Shown here: positions 43,269 to 55,201 of the stretch, piece by piece
Numbering within the stretch: position 1 is the stretch's first letter
Layout of the letters: every line of letters begins with the position of its first letter
Assembly (NCBI GenBank): GCA_963680875.1
Contig: OY804583.1
Location: 37,383,982-37,447,981 of the forward strand
Length of the DNA stretch: 64,000 nucleotides
Source of the DNA: Bathymodiolus brooksi
Lineage: Eukaryota; Mollusca; Bivalvia; Mytilida; Modiolidae
Reading direction: 5' to 3'
Made by a program: the position numbers and the translations under genes
Notes under the pieces: generated by a model
Told to the model about the DNA's origin: nothing
Database searches by the model: none
The model's input: the letters and a program-made list of their open reading frames with translations, nothing else

Positions 43269-43471
43269 GGGGTCATGTCATGTAACCTTTCATTCATCAT
43301 TGACTAAAGTTGTGAGTTTGAATCTCGCTCGTGGCAACGTGATAACATTTCTTAGTGACTTGCGACACGCCTGTGCTTTTCTTTGGGTACTCTGGTTTCC
43401 TCAACCAATAAAACTGACCTCCATGATATAACTGAAATATTGTTGAAAGTGACATTGAATACCATAAACCG
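43269..43471 (+). repeat. Composite SINE body after 44-bp array
   Basis: Continuation of the SINE found whole at 3124-3380: GACTAAAGTTGTGAGTTTGA, TCAACCAATAAAACTGACC, GATATAACTGAAATATTGTT. Confidence 0.8.
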
Positions 43472-44267
43472 TCCTCCAATCATATGCAAGACAGTTAACT
43501 ATATTGACCAATCGGAGAGAAAAAAAAAACAGCTTTTGGCATGTAGTCAATTTATATACCTACGGATTTAGTAGGTCGGTTGCTGATTGATCGGTCAAAG
43601 ATATGAACTCTGATATGTTACCATATGCTACTTTATTAGATGTCAGTGTATCGCACAAAAAAAAAGATAAAACAAATATCTAATGTAATTAGAGTGGCTT
43701 ACACGTAGACGAGCCTTGTGAAATCAGAGACACATCGTTTCTTCTTGGTGGATAAATCAATGTAAACATTTCGTCTTGTTTGTAAAGTTAAAACAAATGG
43801 TTCTCTGAGAATGGTTGACTTGATGACATGCACATCGTCTTTATACAGAAACTATGGTGGACATAAACTGGCTCTTTGAAAACGTTTTCAGATGAAAACT
43901 AAATGAAATAACCCAAAATATTAAATATATATTTATTCCGGCTTTTAAAAAGCAGAGATGAAAGTTTTCATCTGATCAGCAGATTTCCTCTTTTATTATG
44001 AAAATATTTTAAATGAAATTGTGTCAATCTTGGTCCAACCAACTAGAAAAGGAAGTTGTATGAGTACTGTATAGGGGAAAATACTGTCTTTTTTTCATTA
44101 GTGAGCCTTTTTATCTTTGAAAAAACATGAATCCTGAGTTTCTAGCAAAGCTATCATTCTGTCAGGATTAGTAAAGGTATGGATTTTGACATGATTTTAA
44201 ACAATGTAGGATCTTTTATTTTCATTTTTCATTTATAGGGCATTTTTTATTTAGTGAAAATATATTC

Positions 44268-44527
44268 AGGGTCGTCGTGGTAGTGCTTGTTTGGTAGTTG
44301 GATTTACAACTAACTATGCATTCAGTGCTTATCGCCACTAAAGTTGTGAGTTTGAATCCCGCTCATGGCGAGGTATACTCAATGCAACATTATGTGATAA
44401 AGTTTGTCAGTGACTTGCGACAGGTCTGTGGTTTTCACCGGGCACTTTGGTTTCCTCCACCAATAAAACTGACCTCCACGATAAATCTGAAATATTGTTG
44501 AAAGTGGTGTTAAACACCATAACCCTT
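44268..44527 (+). repeat. SINE family 1, near full length (copy 2)
   Basis: Counterpart of 4164-4424 with an intact B box (GAGTTTGAATCCCGCTC). Confidence 0.85.
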
Positions 44528-44604
44528 AAATTTATTGAAAATGTATTGTATTTATATTGAGATCTGATGTATAAAAAAATAAAATTTGTACGTCTCTTTT
44601 TCAG

Positions 44605-44851
44605 GGTCACACGAGAAGAATCGGTGTAAAAGTGAAACCGAATAAGAATTCTGGGACGTTACCCTTAATATGTGAATCTATATCTTCTATATCTGTGGGA
44701 TGTATCTGTTCTCGGAACAAAATGACACAGAAAGGACTCGATAGTTACCAGGAAGAAGATTTGACATTATTAAGGGATCGGTGGTCTGAAGCGTTGGCAA
44801 GACGAAAAGAATATCTAAAGGAACAAATACAGAAACTTATAAATAAGCAAG
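44605..44851 (+). CDS. KIF13: KIF13-like kinesin stalk exon C (copy 2)
   Basis: Counterpart of 4502-4748, 247 nt, phase 0 in and phase 1 out. It encodes GHTRRIGVKVKPNKNSGTLP, LICESISSISVGCICSRNK, LDSYQEEDLTLLRDRWSEAL and RRKEYLKEQIQKLINKQ. It splices in phase 1 to 46314, giving INKQ-DKSEADADRERAL as in KIF13 proteins. Confidence 0.93.
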
Positions 44852-45185
44852 GTCAGTTGTTACAGGGTCTAAAAATAAAAATTATTAGACCATGCCTGAC
44901 ATCCAAGATGGCTGACAAGGCATCTGATTGGTTCAATGTTTGAATTATAATGAAAACTGCTGGATAGAATGAAATAATATTTTGTCCAAATAGTCTGTGT
45001 GGTTCCCAGTCAAATTACCAAATTGGTTACCATGGCTGATGATGTAAATTACCAGGATGTTTTTGAAAAAAAACCTCCAAAATAAAAAAAAAATTCTAGC
45101 TATTTACTCAACAAAATTAAAGTTGAATACAAAAATAGCTTTTTGATAATATATCTGTCCACCTCGTTGTCTGTTCAGAAATGGC

Positions 45186-45455
45186 TTGGGGCCGTCATGG
45201 ACATGATTGTATGGGACTTGGATTTACAACAACCTATAATGTAATCAGTGTCTATCACCACTAACGTTGTGAGTTTGAATCCCACTAAGACGAGGTGTAC
45301 TCTCTACAACATTATGTGATAAAGTTTGTCACTGACTTGCCGCAGGTCGGTGGTTTTCTCTGTGTACTCCTGTTTCCTCCACCAACAAAACTGACCGCCA
45401 CAATATAATTGAAATAATGTTGAAAGTGGCGTTAAACACCCTAACCCTATCCCTA
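45186..45455 (+). repeat. SINE family 1, intact empty site of the transposon
   Basis: An uninterrupted element: GGGGCCGTCATGGACATGAT, GAGTTTGAATCCCACTAAGA, CTCTCTACAACATTATGTG, CCAACAAAACTGACCGCC. The tail carries CCCTAACCCTATCCCTAACC. It is the pre-insertion allele of 5111-8985. Confidence 0.9.
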
Positions 45456-45702
45456 ACCCAGAAATGACTCTATTGTTTGTATACAAATAAACAATGTTTA
45501 TTATAGTACAGTAAAATGCTAGAGTTATCTTTCCTTGATAATTTGTCAGTACCATGATATATTATTGGAAAATTTGGTTTCTACAAGTTCAAATTTTTAG
45601 CATAAAATGGTAATATTTGAATTGGGGGTTTTAAAGGGGATTTTAGTGGGGGGTCAATATAGGGAGGTACTAACTATATTAAAGTGAAAATTCCTCAATT
45701 AT

Positions 45703-46060
45703 AAATTTACTATTAGGAGCAACACTCTATTAAGGAAATCATGATAGGATCACCACCATACCTGTTAACCTCTGGGAACTGCTAGGGGGGAGTTCTCCTC
45801 CCTACCAACTCTTCTAAGGGGGAGATTTTGTGCGTCACCTTTAAACGCACAAAATTGTACCCTGTAGTTGCATACATGTGATAGAGTTGCTATGCTACAA
45901 CTGGAGATTTGTAAATATTTGGTGACCACAAGCTCTGAAATTTTGTATCGACTGAGAGATATATACTCCATATGCAGGTGCTACTGGAATGGTGCTACAC
46001 AGAAATGGAAAATTCACAATCGGAAAATTGAAATAATGTCTTTTGTCGTATAGTCGTGCA
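45703..46060 (+). repeat. Mussel-type dispersed repeat, 3' part
   Basis: It has GAGCAACACTCTATTAAGGA, AATCATGATAGGATCACCAC, GAGATATATACTCCATATGC, AGGTGCTACTGGAATGGTGC and GAAATAATGTCTTTTGTCGT. I recognise this as the 3' part of the repeat whose 5' part is at 18428-18730 and 61310-61520. It starts where similarity between the duplicated segments ends. Confidence 0.65.
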
Positions 46061-46313
46061 CATTTGTCCAGATAAACGACTAGAGAATATTTTTCTATGG
46101 TAGTATATACATTAGATGGAAATTGAAGTGTCTAATGATTAAACAGTGTTTTCGTGTTCCCTCTTAGTTTAGCTTTCAATCAACCATTTTCTTCATTCAT
46201 CTTGGATCTGTCTCTGCGTACAGTTAGCTACATATTGTTTAGCAAATTTCAAAATTTATTAAAATGAAGAAAAAAATCCCAATGAAAATGATCTTTTGGT
46301 CTTGTATTTGCAG

Positions 46314-46440
46314 ATAAATCAGAAGCAGATGCTGATCGTGAGAGGGCTTTAATGGACCAGTGCGTGTGTCTAACTGAGAAGAGAAATGCTGTGATGGTTC
46401 CCTCCCCGGGAAGTGGTATCCCTGGTGCACCTGCCGATTG
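46314..46440 (+). CDS. KIF13: KIF13-like exon D
   Basis: This exon follows TCTTGTATTTGCAG and ends GATTG|GTATGT; 127 nt, phase 1 in and phase 2 out. It encodes DKSEADADRERALMDQCVCL, then TEKRNAVMVPSPGSGIPGAP and ADW. The RNAVMVP-PGSGIPGAPADW stretch is highly specific for KIF13A/KIF13B. There is no counterpart in the first exon set. Confidence 0.93.
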
Positions 46441-46499
46441 GTATGTATTGAAAATTTTCAATTTTTGTGGACAAAGCAACTCTAAAAAATAAATACAGT

Positions 46500-46990
46500 G
46501 AAGCCTGTCTAAACCTGTGTCAAAAACCTGTCTAAATCCAGTCTGTGTCAAAAACCTCTAGCTTTAAACTCCAGTCTATTACAAATTGATTTGGGCTAGT
46601 GAAAATTTGCAAGAATTTGCTCAATCAAATAGAAAAAGCACTCTTGAAATGCATTTCAGGCTAGTTTGTCAAAATAATTTTGCCACAAACTGTAAACCAA
46701 ACCCTGATTAAAACACAATCCTGTATAAACCAAACTTTAATTAACGTCCCAATGTAGAAGAAATCTTTGTTAATTTACTGAACACCTGTCTATTCCGAAC
46801 AAAAGTTGTGTGTTTGAACCCCGTTCATGGTAAAGTGACTTGCGACAGGTCGATAGTTTTCTCTGGGTACTCCGGTTTCCTCCACCAATAAAATTGACCG
46901 CCACGATATAGCTGAAATATTGTTGAAAATGGTGTTAAACACCATAACCCTAACCTATTCCGAACACAAAGGAGGTTCTATTTAGACAGA
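46500..46990. repeat. Dispersed 'CCTGTCTA' repeat split by a SINE
   Basis: GTGAAGCCTGTCTAAACCTG and CCAAACTTTAATTAACGTCC lie on the left; ACACAAAGGAGGTTCTATTT and AGACAGATGACACTGTA on the right. A truncated SINE family 1 copy sits inside. Confidence 0.7.
46802..46954 (+). repeat. SINE family 1, 5' truncated, with 12-bp target duplication
   Basis: It starts at the B-box region (GTTGTGTGTTTGAACCCC) and ends ACACCATAACCCTAAC. CTATTCCGAACA flanks it on both sides (46790-46801 and 46955-46966). This shows insertion by retroposition and fixes the CCCTAA-like 3' end of the family. Confidence 0.9.
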
Positions 46991-48059
46991 TGACACTGTA
47001 CTTACTGATTTTAAACCTATGAACCCTTAAAGCAAACAAATTTTTTTATGTTTTCTTATCTGGTGTGAAATCACATTATGTACTTGACCAATCAATGATC
47101 AGCATTTGAGATATGAAGAAAATGTTAGGAGGTGAAGCTGAGCATAATCCTCTAGATTTTACTTGGACGTTAATGCAAATTAATTATTTTATATCTAATC
47201 GACAGAAGTTAAATACAGTAATAAAATTAACGTCTGGTTCTTGTTGATACTAATTTATATCTCTATATTGATTTTTTTCTAATTTTATGCGACGGGATTA
47301 TTTTATTTTATAAAAATGAAATTAAAATTTTGCTTAGCAATAGAGGTAAAATCCAGAGGATACCTGTTGTTTTTACCGCCTTCAATTATTAAATGGCAGG
47401 ATGTTGGGATACGATGATATGATGTTAACTTGCCTAGACTTAATGGCCGTGTGAGGTATTGTCATCATTTTTAATCTGTCTTCGTCAGTTTCCATTAGGT
47501 TTTCAACTTTCATTGCTGTTCTTCAATGTTATATAAATACTTTGTAATACATGTATTTATTCTTCTTTCCAAACCTCATATAATATGTTATTCACATAAA
47601 AATTACAGATCTGTTTTCCAGCTAAATAAGGATCTATTTGTACAACCTCTCACTAAGTCGTCTTAAAGAAGGAGATAACCCTCTTTCATCACCATGTTTG
47701 ACACTAAAATCACACCAAAACGTGCTCACCTTTGTAAATTACAAAAAAGGGTGCACTCGACTCGCAGCCGTAAGTGATAAAGTTTACCAGTTGCTTGTCC
47801 ATGGTCGGTGGTTATCTCCGGGTACTCCGGCATCCTCCACCACTAAAACTTGTCGCCATGATATAGCTGAAATATTGCTGAAAGTGACGTAAAACACCAT
47901 AAATCAAAATAAAAAATCAATCAATACAAAAATTTTCATTTTTTTTTTAAATTTTACATTAGAACCCTTAAATGTTTGCACATGACATTTTAATTAAAAA
48001 ATTGTTTAACTTTCCTTTATAATTAGATATAAATACATTGATTTTTTTTATTTACACAG
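46991..48059. other. KIF13 intron
   Basis: AT-rich. It contains one SINE family 1 fragment (about 47775-47930, +) with a CAATCAATAC-type tail. No exon was seen before the acceptor at 48059. Confidence 0.6.
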
Positions 48060-48115
48060 GGACCCACTAGATGATATAGAGAGGCATACACCAGTTGTGT
48101 TCCTGGATCTCAATG
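48060..48115 (+). CDS. KIF13: KIF13-like exon E
   Basis: This exon follows TTATTTACACAG and ends CAATG|GTAAGT; 56 nt, phase 2 in and phase 1 out. Joined to exon D it reads ADW-DPLDDIERHTPVVFLDL-N. The 'PVVFLDLN' end is a hallmark of KIF13. The following exon must start in phase 1; 60628 does not, so at least one exon lies between. Confidence 0.92.
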
Positions 48116-48244
48116 GTAAGTCATATTAGAACTGAAACTTTAAAAATAATGTATCCCATGCATACGATAATCCTTATTCTCTCCCTTCGTTCGTCCCTCT
48201 TCACTTTGCAGGAATGATTTATTTTTCAGTTATTTAACTGATTT

Positions 48245-48390
48245 CAGATAGTTTCCTCTGACAGTTGCTGCACAAGGTCAGGAAAGGTAAAAAAGGACCA
48301 TTTTTAAAAAGGGGGTGAAGATGGTTTCAGCTATTTTCCATTGATTTTCAGAAATATTATTTTCTGACCAGAATCATCCCAGACTATTGA
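48245..48390 (+). repeat. Dispersed repeat, second copy
   Basis: TTTCAGATAGTTTCCTCTGA, AGGTCAGGAAAGG, AGATGGTTTCAGCTATTTTC and ATTATTTTCTGACCAGAATC match about 13828-13975 at roughly four bases in five. Confidence 0.6.
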
Positions 48391-48659
48391 ATGTAAATTC
48401 TCTAAGGTCATTGACAATAGCTTTCATATGTGGTAGGATAATTGATGTACAATTGATCATATTATCTTGTCGTTGTGATTCGACGATTTTTGTAGGAGTT
48501 ATTGGACTTCAACATATTCATGCATTTTCAGCATAGTTATATTGTATATATAGTGTTGGGGCATAGTTTCCTTTTGACACAGATGATTCTTGTTTCTTAA
48601 ATGAATGGGATTGTTGCAAGGGAGAAATTTTCTTTCTCTAACCCTCTACAAAGTTTGGT

Positions 48660-49000
48660 AGCTCAACTGGTCAAAGTCTGAGTTTTTTATTTTTTGCCAT
48701 CATATAGCATTCGTCTTTTTCTGTCTTGGTTAGCTTTTCTCATATTAATCTTCTCTTCTTAAACCACTGGGTGAAATTGTATAGATCTTGATCATTCAGA
48801 ATTGTGTCCGTCAACCCTATAGTCCAACCAAGATGGCAGATATTAGGAAACTGGAAATTTCTGTAGATTGCTTTCAACTTTGACATCTTATGCTCGATGA
48901 GCTGTAATTCTCACAGCGTAGTAGCTGCATTAATATGAAAGTTTTAATTTGTAATTCAAATCTTTCAGAAAAATACGTAATTTTGTCAATTTTTGAATAC
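48660..49000 (+). repeat. Diverged 'TAGCTCAACTGG' element
   Basis: GTAGCTCAACTGGTCAAAGT, ATCTTCTCTTCTTAAACCAC and AGTCCAACCAAGATGGCAGA follow the plan of the element at 17293-18107, truncated. Confidence 0.6.
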
Positions 49001-49449
49001 ACGTAAGAGAATACTGAAAGGGGCAATCAAAAAAGGACAATCCAGAGAAATTAGCAGCAAATGCTACACTACACAAAGATAAACACAGCACAATATGTGT
49101 TGGGTCCTACTATAGACAAACACAAATAACGTACATAAGACATGCACCCTCCTACAAACAACTGGAGGTAAAGACGAACCAAAATCGTAATTATGCAAAA
49201 TTAGATCTATCTTGACTGAAAATCAATTAACAATCTTTTTTCCTGAAAACACATGGTCAAATGACACTACAGTTAGCTATTATTGTCATTGGATGTGTCC
49301 ATTTCAGAAATATATTCAGCAGTCTTGTATGCTGTCTAAAAGAGCTGCTGGGACTAAAAATAGAAAATTTATTAAAGTGGTTAAAATTCTTCATGGTGAA
49401 CTGGAATGCAAAATGTTGCATGCTAACATTTAACATATATTTTAGGTTT
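49001..49449. other. Intron DNA
   Basis: Several overlapping open frames of 60-76 codons on both strands show no motif and no consistent codon use. I see no gene. Confidence 0.45.
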
Positions 49450-51683
<2,234 letters not shown>

Positions 51684-52050
51684 CTATTTTAAGTTTATAA
51701 TTTATCCCATTTTTGTTACTGCCTATTTTCTCAAACATCCTGCATTCCTTTGGCCAGTTTACCTGCAAATTTTTATTTTCTATGAAACTATAAAATTGAT
51801 TAAACCAAAACTGTGAATTAATAGCCATTGGATAGTCCTTAGCAAAGTTTTTATGTTTTGTGTCGATCGGAAATCCAAAATATCTGCCACTACAGAGCAT
51901 TGTTTAACGTAAAACCTATCAGAATATGAATTAAAAAAAAACTGTTTCACTAAATCTACAACATAAATTGAACCCATACAATTGATGAATAACAAGGTAA
52001 GCCTTTTGTTTTTTGTAATGTTGGATTTGTCTCCCTTTGATTGTGCATAG
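51684..52050. other. KIF13 intron before the microexon
   Basis: AT-rich, with no repeat recognised. The last 30 nt (TTTGTCTCCCTTTGATTGTG, CATAG) form a good pyrimidine tract and acceptor. Confidence 0.5.
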
Positions 52051-52064
52051 ATGATATCACACAG
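52051..52064 (+). CDS. KIF13: Probable KIF13 microexon, 14 nt
   Basis: ATGATATCACACAG lies between a CCCTTTGATTGTGCATAG acceptor and a GTAAAT donor. It enters in phase 1 (completing the G left by exon E) and leaves in phase 0. It extends VFLDLN with DDITQ, and the two acidic residues fit the 'LN-ADD' sequence of vertebrate KIF13. It also gives the phase 0 needed before exon 60628. The match is short, so this remains a prediction. Confidence 0.6.
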
Positions 52065-52439
52065 GTAAATATACAGTCATGTTTTAGAAGGAGGTAACCT
52101 GAGAAGGGTGTAAAGTATTGATTTTTTCAGATAACAGTTAACTGTTGGTAGATATGTCCTAATAAAGATTAAATCTTTAAATGTTTTATTCAATTTACCT
52201 GTGTACATATTGATTTCGATAAGAATTATTTTTTGGGGCCACACATTTTTTTGGTGTTAGTTGGTTTTTTTCAAACCACATTTAATACGGGAAATAAATA
52301 TAAGATATTTTATTACATGCAAAACATGCAATACTAAATTATAAATATATGGTACTATTATCATATTTTAAAATAAACTATGTAGTTTCATGTTGCTTTG
52401 TTTTTGTCCCTACCTACTTTGCATACTTTCCCAGTGGCA

Positions 52440-52920
52440 GTCAATGAGCCATCGGGGTTCGTGATCGTGTTGTAGTTGGATTTACAACTACCTGTGCAGT
52501 GATCAGGAAAGAGGAAACATTATGGGCCATTGCAGCCCCATTATGACACAACATTCAATGGACCATTTCAGTGTAGTCTTTGTAAAAACTAAAATATTTT
52601 ATGGACCTTTTAAGTTTGTATGGGGCATCTACACAGAATTACAAAACTGTATGTATCAAACGGCCCATGGTCGCTGCCTTTCCCAATCACTGCTGTGCAA
52701 TCAGTACCTATCACCACTAATGTTGTGAGTTTGAACCACGTTCATGGCGAGGTGTACTGGATACAACATGATGTGATCAACTTTGTCAGCTATTTTACGA
52801 CAGGTCGGCAGTTTTCTCTGGGTACTCCGGTTTCCTCCACCAATGAAACAAACCTATTCGCCACAATATAACTGAAATATTGTTGAAAGTGGTGTTAAAC
52901 ACCACAAAGCATAAAACCAC
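52440..52920 (+). repeat. SINE family 1 split by about 190 bp of other DNA
   Basis: The head (CGGGGTTCGTGATCGTGTTG, TAGTTGGATTTACAACTACC) ends near 52500. The body resumes near 52690 (GCAATCAGTACCTATCACCA, GAGTTTGAACCACGTTCATG, GAAATATTGTTGAAAGTG). The insert between has no recognised identity. Confidence 0.7.
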
Positions 52921-53522
52921 AACCATAACCAGTGGCAGTGAAAAGTAGTTGCCACGGTTGCCACATTCCTCCATCATTTCTGTATATTTTTTTTCTTTCT
53001 ATATTGTTGAACTCGTTTTTGTCCTGACTATGTTTCAAATATTTGCCACTTGATGTTAAGCAACCAATCAACATCATGTGACTTAATTAAGGACACCGTC
53101 TGATATGTACCAACAGTAGAACATCTTACGGTGTTTATATTTCACACTTGGGTTTTTTTTCTCCTTGACTAATTGATGTTCTGCTATCATACTGTCCATG
53201 TATATGTTGTCATTCTTTTTTGTGATAGTATTTTTTTTTTGTGGAAGAAAATTTGTTTAGGTTTTGCATTGTATTTTAATATCCATATTGTCATTAGAAA
53301 TCCAATTATCAACAAGGAGGGGGGGGGGGGGGGGGGTTGTGTAATATTTTTTATATTGGTCAATCAGAAACAAGAATTTCCTATGGCAGCCATGCACGAT
53401 TTTTGTCCAATCTAAATGAAATGAGGAATTTTAGTAGATGACCTTCTTAAAATTGTCATTCATGTAAAGTTAAGTTCCATTTTGTATGTTAGTTTCAGAG
53501 AAAAAGATATTGTATATTGATC
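52921..53522. other. Intron DNA with poly-G run
   Basis: It has a run of about 18 G at 53319-53336 and a minus-strand piece of the 'TTGTTTCTGATTGGTTGAT' repeat (about 53358-53420). No exon was seen. Confidence 0.5.
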
Positions 53523-53765
53523 AGGGGCCATCGTGGCTGTTATCTTATGGTAGTTGGATTTACAACCATATATGCAATCAGTTCCTGTCACCACTGATGT
53601 TGTGAGTTTGAATCTTGATCAGGGTGAGGTGTACAACATTATGTGATGTTTGTCAGTTACTTGTGACAAATTGGTGGTTTTCTCCGGGTCCTCCAGTTTC
53701 AGCCACGATATAACTGAAATATTGTTGAAAGTGGCTTTAAACATCATCAAACAAGCATTTTGATT
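53523..53765 (+). repeat. SINE family 1, full length
   Basis: AGGGGCCATCGTGGCTGTTA, GTAGTTGGATTTACAACCAT, GAGTTTGAATCTTGATCAGG, GATATAACTGAAATATTGTT, ending AACATCATCAAACAAGC. Confidence 0.85.
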
Positions 53766-53774
53766 TGATTTATT

Positions 53775-54000
53775 GTGTTTAATGCCACTTTCAGCAATAT
53801 TTCAGCTATATCATGGTGACCAGTTTTAGTGGTGGAAGAAACCGGAGAGAACCACCGACCATGAGCAAGCAACTGGGAAACTTTATCACTTGCAGTTGCG
53901 AGTCGGGTGGGAACTCACACCATATTGGTAATAGGCTTGTACGAGTTGTTAGGTTATCCAGCTACCTAACTCATTGAGCCGCCCGTGCCCTCAAACAAGC
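53775..54000 (-). repeat. SINE with family 1 body and a different tRNA-like head
   Basis: In reverse, the body is GTGTTTAATGCCACTTTCAG, CAATATTTCAGCTATATCAT, GGTGGAAGAAACCGGAGAGA. The head differs from the other copies: in sense it reads GGGCACGGGCGGCTCAATGA, GTTAGGTAGCTGGATAACC, GTGTGAGTTCCCACCCGACT. This shows head exchange between SINE families. Confidence 0.75.
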
Positions 54001-54009
54001 AAACATGTA

Positions 54010-54180
54010 TATTGATCAATCAGAAACAAGAATGCCTGTTGCGGCCATGATATTTGTCCGATCAAAATTACATAAGGATATTTTGAAGAGGACCTTCCAT
54101 ACATCATTGCTACAAATTTTTGGCTCTAATTGACCAAGTACCGGTAGTTTCAGAGGAGAAAATTTAAATGTGAGAAAAAG
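54010..54180 (-). repeat. Single minus-strand unit of the 'TCTTCTCCTCTGAAAC' repeat
   Basis: ATTGATCAATCAGAAACAAG, TGTTGCGGCCATGATATTTG, AAGAGGACCTTCCATACATC and GTAGTTTCAGAGGAGAA. Confidence 0.7.
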
Positions 54181-54227
54181 TTTACAGACAACAGTTGGAT
54201 GACAGAACCCCCCTTTTTTGTTGTTGA

Positions 54228-54570
54228 AGTGAGTGGATGATTGTGAGCAATTTTTAAGCTATGTTATGTTACAGTCAATGAGAGGAAGATGAGATCCGTT
54301 TTGTACTAGACCATTACACTGAGTTGAATCTTTATAGTGCTAGCTCACTGAAACAACAGTCCATGGATAGACTTGTCGCTCCACTCTGACACATTATCCT
54401 GATTCCCAGCCAACCAGTTTGCTCTTAGAGTCTTAATACAGCAGAGAAGCAGCAAACAGCAATTATATAGTCTTTTGTTTGACCCGACCAAGGCTCGAAT
54501 CCATGATCTACTGCAGTCGTTGGGAGCAAGCTAACCATTACCCCACCTATATGGCTCCAAGTTTGGGTTA
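54228..54570 (-). repeat. SINE family 2, full length
   Basis: In reverse: GTGAGTGGATGATTGTGAGC, CACTGAAACAACAGTCCATG, AGCCAACCAGTTTGCTCTTA, AGGCTCGAATCCATGATCTA (B box) and GCTAACCATTACCCCACCTA (A box). Confidence 0.85.
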
Positions 54571-54820
54571 GGGTTATGGTGTTTAATGCCACTTTCAACA
54601 ATATTTCAGTTATATTGTGGCGGTCTGCTTTATTGGTGTAGGAAACCGGAGTACCCAGAGAAAACCACCGACCTGCCGCAAGTCACTGGCTTACTTTATC
54701 ACATAATGTTGTATCGAGTACACCTTGTCTGAGCGGGATTCAAACTCGCAACATTAGTGTTGATAGGCACTGATTGTATAGATAGTTCTAAATCCAACTA
54801 CCATACAATTACGACCCCTC
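54571..54820 (-). repeat. SINE family 1, full length
   Basis: In reverse: GTTAGGGTTATGGTGTTTAA, AGGAAACCGGAGTACCCAGA, GAAAACCACCGACCTGCCGC, GCGGGATTCAAACTCGCAAC and ACCATACAATTACGACCCC. It is a good reference copy; the GGAAACCGGAGTACCCAGAG stretch is the source motif of the 28-bp array. Confidence 0.88.
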
Positions 54821-55201
54821 CAAGTTTGGATCTTGTGAGCTAAACAAGAAAGGAAATGCATTTAAAACAATTTTATAAACATTTTATTTGTTTTATTAAA
54901 AGTAAGCAGTACTCAATAACATAATACTTTTGTTTATGTCTACATTTTGACAAAGTAGCCTTGAACAGCATTTAGAAGAATTTTTTTCTATTGGAATAAG
55001 CAAATTTTATACAATTTTTACAAGCCTGAAGTTGAATCAATATTTACTAGACTGAGGCTTAGGGCTAGTGGTTTTTGTTGCATGCTGATACATGTAATCG
55101 ACCAGGAAACTTGGCAAGGTCTATTGTTTTGTACCAGTTCCTACCATTTCTACCCCCATTTGTACACGTCAGTTGTCTATAGATATATAATACAGCCTTA
55201 T

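Larger units (their letters stand above)
38272..45702. repeat. Duplicated segment, copy 2
   Basis: Counterpart of 1-9223. It lacks the MULE-like insertion and instead has the expanded 44-bp array (42697-43268). It ends at TTATAAA, after which a mussel-type dispersed repeat begins. Confidence 0.9.

Noticed and set aside
45430..45475. Interstitial telomere-like CCCTAACCC sequence
   Set aside because: It is the short degenerate 3' tail of a SINE, found at several copies, not a telomeric array.
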